The notes beneath the pieces were generated by a model. That model had not been told where the DNA came from. It worked only from the letters and a program-made list of their open reading frames with translations, and searched no databases. Positions 45,040 to 54,930 of a DNA stretch of 64,000 bases are shown here, in pieces. Each line of letters begins with the position of its first letter. Within the stretch, counting starts at the first letter, position 1. Source of the stretch: Fen731 sp964481885 (GTDB taxonomy: Bacteria; Actinomycetota; Humimicrobiia; Humimicrobiales; Humimicrobiaceae); NCBI GenBank assembly GCA_964481885.1, contig CAYZUS010000005.1, positions 1 to 64,000 of the forward strand, in the 5' to 3' direction. The position numbers and the translations under genes are program-made.

Positions 45040-45282
45040 TTATTGCTCTGTTTCTATATACCCCATTACCTGTTGAATGGTGAGTTCGTCATCCACCTGC
45101 GCTGTTATCTCCACAATTACACCATCAGCCGGGCTTTCTATTTCCAGTGTTGCCTTTTCAGATTCTATTTCTGCAAGGGGCATGTTTTTTTTCACTTTCT
45201 GCCCCACGCTTACCATCCATTTTCTTAAAACAACATATTCTGTAGTCAAGCCCTGCTGGGGTACATTAATCTCAATTTTCAT
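45040..45282 (-). CDS. Free-standing lipoyl-domain carrier protein
   Basis: 80 residues, a complete single biotinyl/lipoyl domain. The lysine in the hairpin turn ESEKATLE (K43) is the expected lipoylation site; flanking VxxGxxVxxxxPLxEIE and SPxDGVIVEI are standard. GGGAG nine bases before the ATG. It has no E3-binding or acyltransferase domain and the sequence ends normally with a stop, so this is not a truncated E2. It sits 205 bases after E1 pair 1, implying that the E1 enzyme uses it as acyl carrier, with the acyltransferase elsewhere or replaced. Confidence 0.92.
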   Translation of the reverse strand: MKIEINVPQQGLTTEYVVLRKWMVSVGQKVKKNMPLAEIESEKATLEIESPADGVIVEITAQVDDELTIQQVMGYIETEQ

Positions 45283-45487
45283 CTTTTCTGCTCCCTTTTT
45301 TTAAGCCTTGTCATTTAAATTCCTGCATCTTAAAAAACCGCGGCATTTAATTCGGTAAAAGCCTTCCTTATCCAGCCTTCATTATCAAATTATTCCAAAC
45401 CCCGTTTATACCTCTTGTTTTTTAAGCATTGTATAAATTTGTAATTATATTGATTTTTATTTTTAATCCTGCTTTTTGGTTTATGAT

Positions 45488-46471
45488 TTATTTCCCTTTG
45501 AGCACCTGCTTTATTGCGTCTGCAATAATTTCTTCAGTAGGGATCATTGCCGCCTCCAGAACAGGAGCATAAGGATGTGGGAGATCTTTGGTTGCCACAC
45601 GGATAATCGGGGCCTTTAAGTATTTAAATAGTTCTTCTGCAGCTTTTGCAGATATTTCTGAAGCTGCGCCGCATGTAAGATGGCCCTCTTCCACTATTAC
45701 CAGCCTGCCGGTCTTTTTTACTGATTCTGATATTTCCTTAAAGTTTAATGGATAAAGAACCCTTGGGTCTATTATCTCTATGTCAATATCTGTTCCTAAC
45801 ATTCCTTTTTGCATGACATTGTTTATGCGCTGCTGAATTATGGGGCCGATAACAACAACTGTTGCGTCTTTGCCCTCTTTTAATATGCTGGCTTTATCAA
45901 ACGGAACAGCATACTCTTCATCAGGTATCTCTTCCCTTATGGGATATGCAAATTTATGTTCAAAGAACACCACAGGATCATTTTGCCGCAAAGCAGTCTT
46001 CATGAGCCCCTTGGCATCATAAGCATTGCCCGGCACAACTACCTTAAGACCCGGCACATGCATTGTGATGGCATAAAGGCATGCAGAATGGTGGGGACCT
46101 GATACCCTTCCCCCCATCTGGGCCCTTACAATCATAGGGACTTTGACCTGCCCATCTGACATGTAGCATAATTTTCCAGCCTCCTGGCACAGAGGACTCA
46201 ATATCTCATAAAGAATATCTGCAAACATTATATCCACTATCGGTCGAAGGCCGGTCGCTGCGGCCCCTACTGCCATTGCTGTAAAACCATTTTCACTTAT
46301 TGGCGTATCTATAACCCTGTCGCCACCGAATTCCTGGAACAGGTTTTTGGTTTGTCCATAGCTTCCGCCTCTTTCCCCGATTCCTTCACCCATTGTTATA
46401 ATCGTGGAATCTCTTCGCATCTCTTCAGCTATGCCGTCCCGCACTGCATTCATGTATGATATCTTGCTCAT
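45488..46471 (-). CDS. 2-oxoacid/acetoin dehydrogenase E1 beta subunit (pair 1)
   Basis: 327 residues, AcoB/PdhB family: IITMGEGIGERGGSYG (Gly-Glu-Gly variant), RVIDTPISENGF with catalytic Glu, VRAQMGGRVSGPHHSACL with the active-site His pair, and VATKDLPHPYAP near the end. Its ATG directly follows the alpha-subunit stop (TAAATG), so translation is coupled. Confidence 0.93.
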   Translation of the reverse strand: MSKISYMNAVRDGIAEEMRRDSTIITMGEGIGERGGSYGQTKNLFQEFGGDRVIDTPISENGFTAMAVGAAATGLRPIVDIMFADILYEILSPLCQEAGKLCYMSDGQVKVPMIVRAQMGGRVSGPHHSACLYAITMHVPGLKVVVPGNAYDAKGLMKTALRQNDPVVFFEHKFAYPIREEIPDEEYAVPFDKASILKEGKDATVVVIGPIIQQRINNVMQKGMLGTDIDIEIIDPRVLYPLNFKEISESVKKTGRLVIVEEGHLTCGAASEISAKAAEELFKYLKAPIIRVATKDLPHPYAPVLEAAMIPTEEIIADAIKQVLKGK

Positions 46472-47458
46472 TTAATTGCCCTCCTCAAAAAGATGTTTTC
46501 CAACAGTTGACGGGTCTGGAAGCGGACTTGCTTTGGCATATTCATATGCTTCTTCCATTTCTTTTTCCACAGATTCCTCTGCCTGTTTGATTGAACTTTC
46601 CTCTATTGCATATACTTCTTTAAGAATGACTTTAAAATTTTTAATAGGGTCCTTTAATGCAATCCAGGTGTCAACTTCTTCTTTTGTACGGTAAGTGCCG
46701 TAAAGCTGGTCACCCAGATAGTGGCCCCCATGACGGTATGTCTTGCATTCGATAAGGGTAGGGCCCTGGCCGCTTACTGCCCTCTCTCTAGCTTCCGCAG
46801 TTGCTTCATATACTGCTACTATGTCGCTTCCGTTTACTGCCACACCTTTCATTGCAAAGGCTGCTGCACGGGATGCGATTTCGGGATTTGCTGCCACCGT
46901 TTCAAGAGGTGTTGCTGTTGCATATTTATTGTTTTCACAAACAAAGATCACAGGAAGCTTAAGGTATGAAGCCATGTTAAAGGACTCATAGCATATGCCC
47001 ATGTTGCTGGCGCCATCACCGAAAAAGGTGACCCCAACAGCTTCTTTTTTCAACAGTTTGGCCGAAAGTCCGGCGCCGACTGCCAGCCCTATGCCTCCGC
47101 CCACCATACCGTTTGTACCGAGAAATCCAATGGAAAGCTTGTACATATGCATGCTGCCGCCGCGTCCGCCATTGCATCCTCCCTGTTTTCCAAACAGCTC
47201 AGCCAAAGCCTCCCTGACAGGGATACCTTTTGCAACAGCATGCCCGTGGCCCCTGTGTGTGCTGGTGACAACATCTTCCTCGGTTAGTGCAGCACATACG
47301 CCTGCAGCTACCGCTTCTTCTCCCTGATACAGGTGAACAAACCCCGGCACTTCACCGGATTTGTATTTTTCTGCAGCCATATCCTCAAAAAGCCTTAAGC
47401 GATACATGTCTTTGTAAAGCTTGAGCAGGTTTTCAGGTGACGTGTCAAGTCTGCCCAT
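46472..47458 (-). CDS. 2-oxoacid/acetoin dehydrogenase E1 alpha subunit (pair 1)
   Basis: About 328 residues. The ATG at 47458 is preferred because GGAGG lies six bases ahead; the ATG at 47470 would overlap that ribosome site. TPP motif GDGASNMG...CENN, THRGHGHAVAKG, GGRGGSMHM. First gene of a cluster E1 alpha - E1 beta - lipoyl protein - ADH - SDR. This order resembles acetoin dehydrogenase operons (acoABCL) with the E2/E3 genes replaced by a bare lipoyl carrier. Confidence 0.93.
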   Translation of the reverse strand: MGRLDTSPENLLKLYKDMYRLRLFEDMAAEKYKSGEVPGFVHLYQGEEAVAAGVCAALTEEDVVTSTHRGHGHAVAKGIPVREALAELFGKQGGCNGGRGGSMHMYKLSIGFLGTNGMVGGGIGLAVGAGLSAKLLKKEAVGVTFFGDGASNMGICYESFNMASYLKLPVIFVCENNKYATATPLETVAANPEIASRAAAFAMKGVAVNGSDIVAVYEATAEARERAVSGQGPTLIECKTYRHGGHYLGDQLYGTYRTKEEVDTWIALKDPIKNFKVILKEVYAIEESSIKQAEESVEKEMEEAYEYAKASPLPDPSTVGKHLFEEGN

Positions 47459-47573
47459 AATTACCTCCATATTGTTATAAATTTTAAATAAATGATTTCA
47501 AACAATAGCTACACGGTCACAATCACCAATCAATCAATCAGCCGCAATCAATAATAATCCATCTGCCTTACTG

Positions 47574-48602
47574 TCAGCGCCTGACCCTTCCGGAAGCGTC
47601 CCCGCCCTTTAGGGCGTCTACTTCTGCAACAGAAACAAGGTTGAAATCGCCTGATATGGAATGTTTCAGGCAGCTTGCCGCAACCGCAAATTCCAGGGCG
47701 TTTTCTTTGTCATCATAAGTGTTGAGTCCATATATCAAACCTGCAGCAAAGGAATCCCCGCCGCCAACTCTGTCCACGATATCTTTTATCATATATTTTT
47801 TGCTTAAGATAAATTGCTTCCCGTCATTTAAGCATGCCGACCATCCGTTTACGTCTGCACTTTCGCTTTCCCTAAGGGTGATAGCTATTATCTTTACATT
47901 TGGATATGTTTTAAGAACGTCAAGCGTCAACTGCTCATATTTGGCCGTGTCCAGAATGCCCTTTTGCACTTCAGCCGCTGACTTTATTCCCAGAGCTTTC
48001 TGGCAGTCCTCTTCATTTGCAATCACCACATCCACGTATTCCATAAGCCCACTCATCACTTCCTGTGCGGTCTTACCATATTTCCAGAGATTCTTCCGGT
48101 AATTTAAATCGCACGAGACTGTAAGTCCCATAAGTTTTGCCGCTTTCAGGGCTTCCAGTGAAAGCGCTGCGGCTGAATCACTTATGGCAGGCGTTATCCC
48201 CGTAATATGAAACCAGCCTGCGCCTTCGAAGGCAGACTTGAAATCCATGCTTCCGGGCCTTGCGATAGCCATGCTGGAGCCTGCCCTGTCATAAATGACA
48301 TTTGAGGCCCGCTGGCTGGCGCCGTTTTCAAGAAAATATATACCCATTCTTCCTTCACAGCGCAGTATGTGTGTTACGTCTATATTAAATTTTCTAAGCT
48401 CTCTTATACAGGCATCACCAATATAGTTTTGCGGCAGAGCAGTCACATATGAGACTTCGATTCCAAAATTTGCAAGTGAAACTGCCACATTTGCCTCTCC
48501 CCCACCAAATGTTGCTTCAAGTGCCGGAGATTGAAAAAGACGTTCAAAAAAAGGAGATTTCAGCCTCAGCATTATCTCTCCAAAAGTAACTACCCTTTTC
48601 AT
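47574..48602 (-). CDS. kdgK: PfkB-family sugar kinase, probable 2-keto-3-deoxygluconate kinase
   Basis: 342 residues. PfkB/ribokinase fold: FGGGEANVAVSLANFG near 32-47 and GGGDSFAAG with catalytic Asp D293. FGEIMLRL at the start and the CDLNYRKNLW block are characteristic of KdgK. KdgK makes KDPG from 2-keto-3-deoxygluconate. The neighbouring upstream gene encodes KDPG aldolase (27-base spacing), which supports this substrate and an Entner-Doudoroff or uronate route. Confidence 0.85.
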   Translation of the reverse strand: MKRVVTFGEIMLRLKSPFFERLFQSPALEATFGGGEANVAVSLANFGIEVSYVTALPQNYIGDACIRELRKFNIDVTHILRCEGRMGIYFLENGASQRASNVIYDRAGSSMAIARPGSMDFKSAFEGAGWFHITGITPAISDSAAALSLEALKAAKLMGLTVSCDLNYRKNLWKYGKTAQEVMSGLMEYVDVVIANEEDCQKALGIKSAAEVQKGILDTAKYEQLTLDVLKTYPNVKIIAITLRESESADVNGWSACLNDGKQFILSKKYMIKDIVDRVGGGDSFAAGLIYGLNTYDDKENALEFAVAASCLKHSISGDFNLVSVAEVDALKGGDASGRVRR

Positions 48603-48629
48603 ACAATAGCCTCCTTTATTTAAGCTTTC

Positions 48630-49586
48630 CTATTTCTGCAGCAAATGCATGGCAAAACCACTTATCTGTTCTTTAAGATACACAGCTATAATTTTGCCAT
48701 TCTTTTCCTTTGCTGTGGCCATATCAGTTTCAAAACCCCGTTTGCCCAGATAATAAATGGCACGCGCTATACTGTTTGTGCGTATGGCAATGTGCCCATG
48801 CAGCCCCGCCCCTATTTTTTTATTGACTTCCAGGATGCTTCCAATAAAATTGGAGCTTTCCCCTTCCTTTATGCCCAGGCCAAAAGCCTTGTCAAACATC
48901 AAAGCAGAGTTCATTGCGCTTTGCCCATCCGGAGTATTTATCCCGATATGCGCAAGCTCAAATCCCAGCAGTATTGTGATTGCCTGTTTTACTGCATCTG
49001 TTATCTTTACAAATGTTTTTGCCGCCATTGCAGACGGGCTGCATAAAAAGCCGCCTCCAATTGCAAATACATATTCTTTATCTGAGTATTCTTTTAAGTT
49101 GGCCAGGTCCACTCCACCTGTCGGTATGAATTTCTTGTTTCTGTACGGGCCGTTTAGTGCCTTTAGCGCTTCCACACCGCCGTATACATTTGCAGGAAAG
49201 AACTTCAATACATCCAGTCCGAATTTATCTGCAAATTCAATTTCGGTAGGAGTAACGCAGCCTGGTGTTATGGCAACGCCGCAGTCAGCACACCATTTTA
49301 CAACTGTTTCATCAAATCCCGGGGTTACAACAAATTCAGCACCGGCTTTCACTGCATCGTCTGCCTGCTCGACACTTCTTACTGTACCTGCGCCGACAAG
49401 CATATCGGGAAATTTTGCTTTAACTTTTTTAATACAGTCCAGCGCGGCTTTGGTGCGCATGGTTATTTCCATGATATCAAGTCCGCCGGCTAAAAGCGCC
49501 TCTGCTGCAGGTATGGCATCATCAGCGTTTTCCAGAACCACTACAGGTACAAGCCCTGCCAGGCCAATTCTATCCAGTACACTCAT
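48630..49586 (-). CDS. eda: KDPG/KHG aldolase with C-terminal glyoxalase-like (VOC) domain
   Basis: 318 residues. Residues 1-about 200 are the class I KDPG aldolase barrel with E40, R44 (MEITMRT), the GAGTV loop, Schiff-base lysine K128 (VLKFFPAN) and the GGGF phosphate site. A VOC/glyoxalase-fold domain of about 110 residues follows (about 205-318; LAHIGINTPD, HGHIAIRT, with H213 and H265 as possible metal ligands). KDPG aldolase alone is about 210 residues. The fusion resembles longer Firmicutes aldolases. Cleaves KDPG to pyruvate and glyceraldehyde-3-phosphate; the VOC part has no known task. Confidence 0.9.
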   Translation of the reverse strand: MSVLDRIGLAGLVPVVVLENADDAIPAAEALLAGGLDIMEITMRTKAALDCIKKVKAKFPDMLVGAGTVRSVEQADDAVKAGAEFVVTPGFDETVVKWCADCGVAITPGCVTPTEIEFADKFGLDVLKFFPANVYGGVEALKALNGPYRNKKFIPTGGVDLANLKEYSDKEYVFAIGGGFLCSPSAMAAKTFVKITDAVKQAITILLGFELAHIGINTPDGQSAMNSALMFDKAFGLGIKEGESSNFIGSILEVNKKIGAGLHGHIAIRTNSIARAIYYLGKRGFETDMATAKEKNGKIIAVYLKEQISGFAMHLLQK

Positions 49587-49750
49587 TTTTTAACCATTCC
49601 TTTCAAGCTACTAAATAATAATTAAAAATGTTCCTTTTTGGGCTTCAGAGCGCAAAATGACAATTATTAATATTTCTTTTTATACCAATATGCACAAAAT
49701 ACTAATTAAAATTATTCCTTTTTAGACTCAAAGCCTCTATTGAAATTATT

Positions 49751-50713
49751 TTAAAATTTATTTACAGGGTATGTGGGTTTGCCGCTCTCAAATACCGCCC
49801 TTATATTCTGTGCGACTTTGGTATGCAGTTCCTTCATGGATTCGTCTGAGTAAAATCCCACATGATCCGTCAGTATGCAGTTTTCCATTTTCAACAAAGG
49901 ATTGTCAGCTGGCAAGGGTTCCTTACTATGAGTGTCAAGCCCTGCAAAAGCTATCTTGCCATTTGACAGAGCATCTATTAATGCTGCCTCGTCAACCAGC
50001 GGTCCTCGTGCAGTATTAATAAGAATTGCAGAGTTTTTCATAATTGAAAATGCCTTTTCGTTAATGATTCCTTTCGTTTCAGGGGTTACAGGCATATGAA
50101 GTGAAATATAGTCTGCTTCGGCCAATGCTGTTTCCAGGTCTGCCTTCTGCGCGCCCAGAGACTCAATTATTTCCTTTGAGACATACGGGTCATATACCAG
50201 TACTTTTTTCAGGCCAAGGCCCGAAAGTTTCCTTACCAGGCATCTCGCGATATTTCCAAAGCCTATTATTGCAAAAACCCTGTCTTTTATCCTGTATATG
50301 CCGCTTCTGTCCATGTTCCATCCGCCCTGTCTGACCTGCTTGTCACGAAGGGTAATTCGCCTTACGCAGGAATAGAAAAGAGCCATGGCATGGTCGGAAA
50401 CATCCTCCATGCAATAATCGGGCACATTGGCCACAAAGATTTTCTTTTTGGTGCAGGCTTCGACATCCACATTATCGTATCCGACGCCGTATCTTGAAAC
50501 CACTTTGCATCTGGTCATGTTTTCTATAACCTGTGCCGGCATGGGCGCCTGATCCAAGAGTACTCCATCTGCGTCTTTGCACGCGATTATCATTTCTTCG
50601 ACTGTTGAACAGTCCTCGATAACAACTTCAGCGTCCACCGGTTTTAATACTGCTGCTTCAATGCTGTAGTCGCCGTGACGGTTATCTGATACTACCACTT
50701 TATATTTTGCCAT
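49751..50713 (-). CDS. D-isomer-specific 2-hydroxyacid dehydrogenase
   Basis: 320 residues from the ATG at 50713 with AAGGAG nine bases ahead. CtBP/phosphoglycerate-dehydrogenase fold: NAD loop GFGNIA, catalytic Arg in NTARGPLVD, Glu in LDTHSKEPLP, His in LTDHVGFYS. Reduces a 2-oxoacid or oxidises a D-2-hydroxyacid. Directly upstream is an assembly gap. Placement beside KDPG aldolase suggests pyruvate, hydroxypyruvate or a sugar-acid substrate. Confidence 0.9.
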   Translation of the reverse strand: MAKYKVVVSDNRHGDYSIEAAVLKPVDAEVVIEDCSTVEEMIIACKDADGVLLDQAPMPAQVIENMTRCKVVSRYGVGYDNVDVEACTKKKIFVANVPDYCMEDVSDHAMALFYSCVRRITLRDKQVRQGGWNMDRSGIYRIKDRVFAIIGFGNIARCLVRKLSGLGLKKVLVYDPYVSKEIIESLGAQKADLETALAEADYISLHMPVTPETKGIINEKAFSIMKNSAILINTARGPLVDEAALIDALSNGKIAFAGLDTHSKEPLPADNPLLKMENCILTDHVGFYSDESMKELHTKVAQNIRAVFESGKPTYPVNKF

Positions 50714-50731
50714 TTTTAAGACTCCTTTGCT

Positions 50732-50831
50732 NNNNNNNNNNNNNNNNNNNNNNNNNNNNNNNNNNNNNNNNNNNNNNNNNNNNNNNNNNNNNNNNNNNNN
50801 NNNNNNNNNNNNNNNNNNNNNNNNNNNNNNN
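50732..50831. other. Assembly gap of 100 N
   Basis: Exactly 100 N between the hydroxyacid dehydrogenase and the M20 peptidase; true size unknown. Removes the last residues of the peptidase gene. Confidence 0.99.
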
Positions 50832-52013
50832 TATCGCCATGGCACAGGATTTAATGTCTGCCAGTTTTACCTGTTCATTGTCAGAATGAGCATGGCGCAA
50901 CTCACCTGCCCCGAATATCACAGCCGGTATTTTCTTTTCGTGCGAATAAAACCACATGTCGCAACAGGCCGGAAGAGCAGAATACTGCACTTCTAACCCC
51001 GCCTGCCGTACAGATTCTGCAAATTCCACCACACAGGGCAGTTCCCTTGAAGTAACACTGGGTTCACGCTGCAAGGGAAAACTTATTTCTGTATAGCCTG
51101 AAATTTCTGCTCCCGCACCCTCTATGCTTTTGGATATTTCATCCATGACTTCCTGTGAAGTCATGCCGGGCAAAAAGCCGAACACTCCCTCAAGTACTGC
51201 TTCTTTGGGAGCTGTAGCCGGCCATGCTCCCGAGTGAAGCTTTCCGAAAGTCAGTGGCATGGGATTTTCAAAATCCTCAAAGGGATGTGCCCCTTTGAGC
51301 CTCTGAAAAATTTTTTTATGGCAGTCTTCCAATACGCTCATAACCGTAACCGCAGTTTTTAGTGCATTTTTTACAGATTTTACGTCACCGCTATGTCCGG
51401 CTATTCCTCTGGTAACCACCCTGAACCATAGGACACCCCTGCTGGCAGTCAGTATTTTTAAATCTGTTGGTTCCATGATTATGGCAAGGCTTGCATGCAG
51501 TTCTTCCTGCATCAGCGCAAGTGTGCCGTTTCCGCCTACTTCTTCTTCAGCAACAATATGGACCTGCAATGTTTTTTGCGGTTTTACACCGGATTTTTTG
51601 ATGGCAGACAGAAGAAGGTAAATAGCTGCTATTTGTCCCTTGTCATCACATGCGCCACGGCCATACATCACTCCGTCTTTTTCGAAGGCGCAAAACATTT
51701 CCTCAGCAGCCGGCACAGTATCAGCGTGCGCATTTAGTATCACTGTATCGCTTGTAAGGCCACTTACCTTAAGCACAAGATTATTCTTGTTATTGTAGGA
51801 TATCCCATCTTTTACAGTACTGTAATAAGGATCCGACTTAAGGTCCTGTGGCATTTTTACAAGCGTAGCACTGTCGCAGAGGTCAAGAAACTCGCTTTTC
51901 AAGACGGCCATTAATTCTTCTTCTTCGCCTGAAAGTGATTTTACGGCAATAATTTTTTTTAAAAAAAGCGCCGCATCCTTTAAATTTTCATCAAAAATAT
52001 AAGTGTTTTCCAT
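50832..52013 (-). CDS. M20-family metallopeptidase/deacylase (3' end lost in gap)
   Basis: About 394 residues visible before the gap. ArgE/DapE/CPG2 family with the two-zinc site: His-x-Asp in LNAHADTVPA, Asp in YGRGACDDKGQ, Glu-Glu in AEEEVGGNG, then MEPTDL and the C-terminal HAHSDNEQV His. An ATG at 52013 or the TTG before it can start it. Normal size is about 400, so only a few residues are missing. Removes acyl or amino acid groups; it precedes an aminotransferase upstream, so an N-acylated amino acid or amino sugar is conceivable. Confidence 0.88.
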
Positions 52014-52161
52014 CAATATGTTTTTATTTATTACAGATATTTGTTACAAATTTATACATTTACGTTCAAGTGACATTTTATTTAAGGGGCCTTTTTGATC
52101 AGCTTGCCGCCAAACAGAAACAACAACTCCGTCCCTCTATTGCCCCGTCCAACGCACAAAT

Positions 52162-53481
52162 CTACTGCAGGCTTAATAACGCTGATTCCATTATATCCAG
52201 GCTCTCATCTATCTCTTCGTCGCTTATAACAAGCGGCGGCCCCACACGAATCACATTACCGAAGATGCCGACTATGCCTATCAGAAGCCCTTTTTGTGCG
52301 CACCTGAGCACAAGCTCCTGCGCAAGTTTGGGAGCAGGTTCTTTTGTTTTTTTGTCCATAACAAGTTCCATGCCTATTACAAGGCCCCTGCCCCGGACAT
52401 CGCCCAGGTATTTGGATTTTTCCTGGATATTTAATAGACGGTCCTTAATGATTTTGCCGGCTCTTAGCGCTTTATTTGCCAGATCCTCCTGTTTCATGAT
52501 TTCAAGAACTGCAATGGTGGCTGCGCAGGAAATTGCATTTCCCCCAGCTGTACTGCTTAACTCGCCCCTTCCAAGGCAGTCAATAACATCGGATCTCATA
52601 AGCAGTGCTGCCTGAGTTATCCCGCTGCCTATACCTTTCCCCGAACCCACTAGGTCAGGGGTTAAATCTTCCCACTGCATGTAATACATCTTTCCGCACC
52701 TGCCAAACGAGGACTGGACCTCGTCCAAAGCAAAAAGGATTTTCTTATCCCTTATCCATTTTTCAAGTTCTGTCATCCAGCCATCCGGTGGGAAAATAAA
52801 ACCTGCGGTGCCAAGATAAGGCTCTGTTATTACCCCGGCCAAAGAACCTGATGAGTTTGCCTCAACTACGTCATCCAAAAACTCAAGGCACATATTACCA
52901 CAGACATCCACTGTAGACTTAAAAGGACAGCGGTAGCAGTATGCAAAAGGAGAACGAATGACCCCTGGCATCGAGGGCCCGAAACCTTTTTTGATTTTAG
53001 ACATTCCTCCTGCGCTTGCAGATGAATAAATCCTGCCGTGAAATCCGCCGTAAAAACCTATTATCTCGTGATTACCTGTTTTTCTTTTCATGATTCTTAT
53101 CATGGCATCGGTTACTTCTCCGCCGGTAGATAAAAAGAAGCAGGTGTCCAGATGCTTTGGCGCCGAGTTTACCAGCTGTTCAGCTGCCTGCACCCGATAG
53201 GTTGTCGGGTATTCATAGCAGTTAAGTATTTTTGTAGATGCTTCCTGTACTTTTGCAACAAGTTTGGGATGGCAGTGCCCCACATTTGCCACAAGCACCC
53301 CTGAGGTCCAGTCTATAAAAACATTTCCGTCTACGTCGATTAGCCTTGCGCCGATGCCATGATCAACAGCAATAGGCGCCTGGAACCCTGTGGTCCTGGC
53401 TTCGGCTTTGCCCCAACGCTCTATAAGTTCTTTAGACTTTGGGCCCGGAAGAGGTGTTTTTACATTAGCTATATTTGTCAT
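52162..53481 (-). CDS. Class III PLP-dependent aminotransferase
   Basis: 439 residues; GGGGGA before the ATG. Standard family motifs are intact, LFALDEVQSSFGRCG and the PLP lysine in GSGKGIGSG. A Cys-rich segment CYRCPFKSTVDVCGNMC near the middle is usual in the 4-aminobutyrate/2,2-dialkylglycine group. Unlike the enzyme at 5325 it keeps DEVQ. Six bases after the Gfo/Idh/MocA stop, so in one operon; a keto-sugar product could be aminated here. Confidence 0.92.
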   Translation of the reverse strand: MTNIANVKTPLPGPKSKELIERWGKAEARTTGFQAPIAVDHGIGARLIDVDGNVFIDWTSGVLVANVGHCHPKLVAKVQEASTKILNCYEYPTTYRVQAAEQLVNSAPKHLDTCFFLSTGGEVTDAMIRIMKRKTGNHEIIGFYGGFHGRIYSSASAGGMSKIKKGFGPSMPGVIRSPFAYCYRCPFKSTVDVCGNMCLEFLDDVVEANSSGSLAGVITEPYLGTAGFIFPPDGWMTELEKWIRDKKILFALDEVQSSFGRCGKMYYMQWEDLTPDLVGSGKGIGSGITQAALLMRSDVIDCLGRGELSSTAGGNAISCAATIAVLEIMKQEDLANKALRAGKIIKDRLLNIQEKSKYLGDVRGRGLVIGMELVMDKKTKEPAPKLAQELVLRCAQKGLLIGIVGIFGNVIRVGPPLVISDEEIDESLDIMESALLSLQ

Positions 53482-53486
53482 TTAAG

Positions 53487-54692
53487 TCATCCCCCTATTT
53501 TCTCTATTTTCACTTCCTGTCCGAGTCTTTCTGAAGAAAGATATCCGGAATATATGGTCATTATGGTATCTGCTGCAAGCTCTATGCCTGAAATTGGCTG
53601 CCTCTTATTATCTGCAAAGCATTCTATTGCATCCTGCATCTCTGCTTTGTATCCAAACAGCCAGTTTTCATCCATGCCAACCTTGAGCCAGCCTTCATTG
53701 GTGCTTATGCTGCAGTTTACATATATGTCATCAAACTGTGAACCTTTGGGATTATAGGTCTCCATCAAAGTAACAGGGTTTATGTTTATCCGGGTCCGGT
53801 GATTTGCGGCAAAAACATCCACATAGTCATTGATACCGCCCAGCACGGTGGCGCCTGCAATAATGTCTCCCACGGTGCCGTCTTCAAATACAACATGCGC
53901 CCACCCATAATCCTCAACATCATGATAGTCGCATCGCAAAAAACCTTTGTCCTCATAACCTTTGCATTTTGTGAGGGTATGTATCCTTGCGGATACTGAT
54001 TCAGGGCGGATAGGTTTGCCGTATCTTGCCAGTCCCTCCACCCGTTTTAAGTATATGATGGCGCCAAGCGGATGGCTGCCTGTGCTTATAAGGGAACCGC
54101 CACCGGCAAATTTCCACTGATTTGAATAGGCAGCATGATTGCCCTTATGGGCTTCCTCACCGGTCATTCGCAGTATCTGCGCACCGGTCTTTCTTACTAT
54201 TTCAGCTTCTTTCTGTACCTGGGGTGTATATACAAAATTTTCAAAATATGTAAATACAGTATTGTTTTTTTTCACCGCGTCATATACGGCATTTGTCTTT
54301 TTGGATATCACGTCAAGCATCAGTTCCTTGGATGTTTCCATGCCATTAAAGGCGTCCCAGTCTTTTTTATCAGGGGCATAGCCAAGCAGTGGCTTTTCGC
54401 ACATTATCCCCTTGCCGGCATTTGCAGCTTCAAGGATATTGTCTGCATGAGCATAGGGCGGTGTACATATATCAACTGCGTCCACATTGGCCAGCATCTC
54501 AGTAATGGTCCCAAAATGGCTTATTCCTCTTTCCTCGGCAAAAGACGCAGCTTTCTGGCTGACGATGTCAGTGACTCCTACAATCTCAAAATCGCTGCCA
54601 TATACTGTTTTGGCGCAATCGTAATGTGCAACAGCAATAAATCCTGCGCCAGCTATTCCTATTCTTGTCTTCCTGCTCAAATCTGCCACCAC
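53487..54692 (-). CDS. Gfo/Idh/MocA-family oxidoreductase
   Basis: 401 residues. N-terminal Rossmann fold with GIAGAGFIA, the VDICTPPYAHADNILEAANAGKGIMCEKPL block with the EKP motif, and a C-terminal alpha/beta domain with GSHPLGAIIY (His). NAD(P)-dependent oxidation of sugars or inositols. Start uncertain: GTG at 54692 (ribosome site too close), or TTG at 54680 with GGAG ten bases ahead, which gives a normal N-terminus MSRKTRIGI. First gene of the operon with the aminotransferase. Confidence 0.88.
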   Translation of the reverse strand: MVADLSRKTRIGIAGAGFIAVAHYDCAKTVYGSDFEIVGVTDIVSQKAASFAEERGISHFGTITEMLANVDAVDICTPPYAHADNILEAANAGKGIMCEKPLLGYAPDKKDWDAFNGMETSKELMLDVISKKTNAVYDAVKKNNTVFTYFENFVYTPQVQKEAEIVRKTGAQILRMTGEEAHKGNHAAYSNQWKFAGGGSLISTGSHPLGAIIYLKRVEGLARYGKPIRPESVSARIHTLTKCKGYEDKGFLRCDYHDVEDYGWAHVVFEDGTVGDIIAGATVLGGINDYVDVFAANHRTRININPVTLMETYNPKGSQFDDIYVNCSISTNEGWLKVGMDENWLFGYKAEMQDAIECFADNKRQPISGIELAADTIMTIYSGYLSSERLGQEVKIEKIGG

Positions 54693-54888
54693 TCCAGCCG
54701 CACATTTGTCGGCATATAATAATAATTAAAAAATTAGTCTAAATATGACCGCCGGTAACGCAAAGTAAATAATAAACAGTATGCAAGCCTTTCATAAACA
54801 ACCTGTAAGCCTTGGAACCTGTCTTCTTTAGTGCCAGCTATTCAGACACCTAAAGCCCTACATTTATTCACACAAATCAGGTATAAAG

Positions 54889-54908
54889 TTTTATTTGCGC
54901 AAATAAAA
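54889..54908. promoter_or_regulatory. Perfect 20-base palindrome
   Basis: TTTTATTTGCGCAAATAAAA is its own reverse complement, with a central CG as in LacI-family operators. It lies 22 bases after the lactonase-like gene and 197 bases before the Gfo/Idh/MocA operon. Operator is more likely than terminator: the loop would be only four bases and no U-run follows. No LacI gene is in the window. Confidence 0.55.
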
Positions 54909-54930
54909 AACAGAGTATTTCGAACAATTA

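Noticed and set aside
45040..45282. Truncated E2 acyltransferase
   Set aside because: The lipoyl domain has its own start, ribosome site and normal stop, and no catalytic-domain remnant follows within the 84-base spacer.
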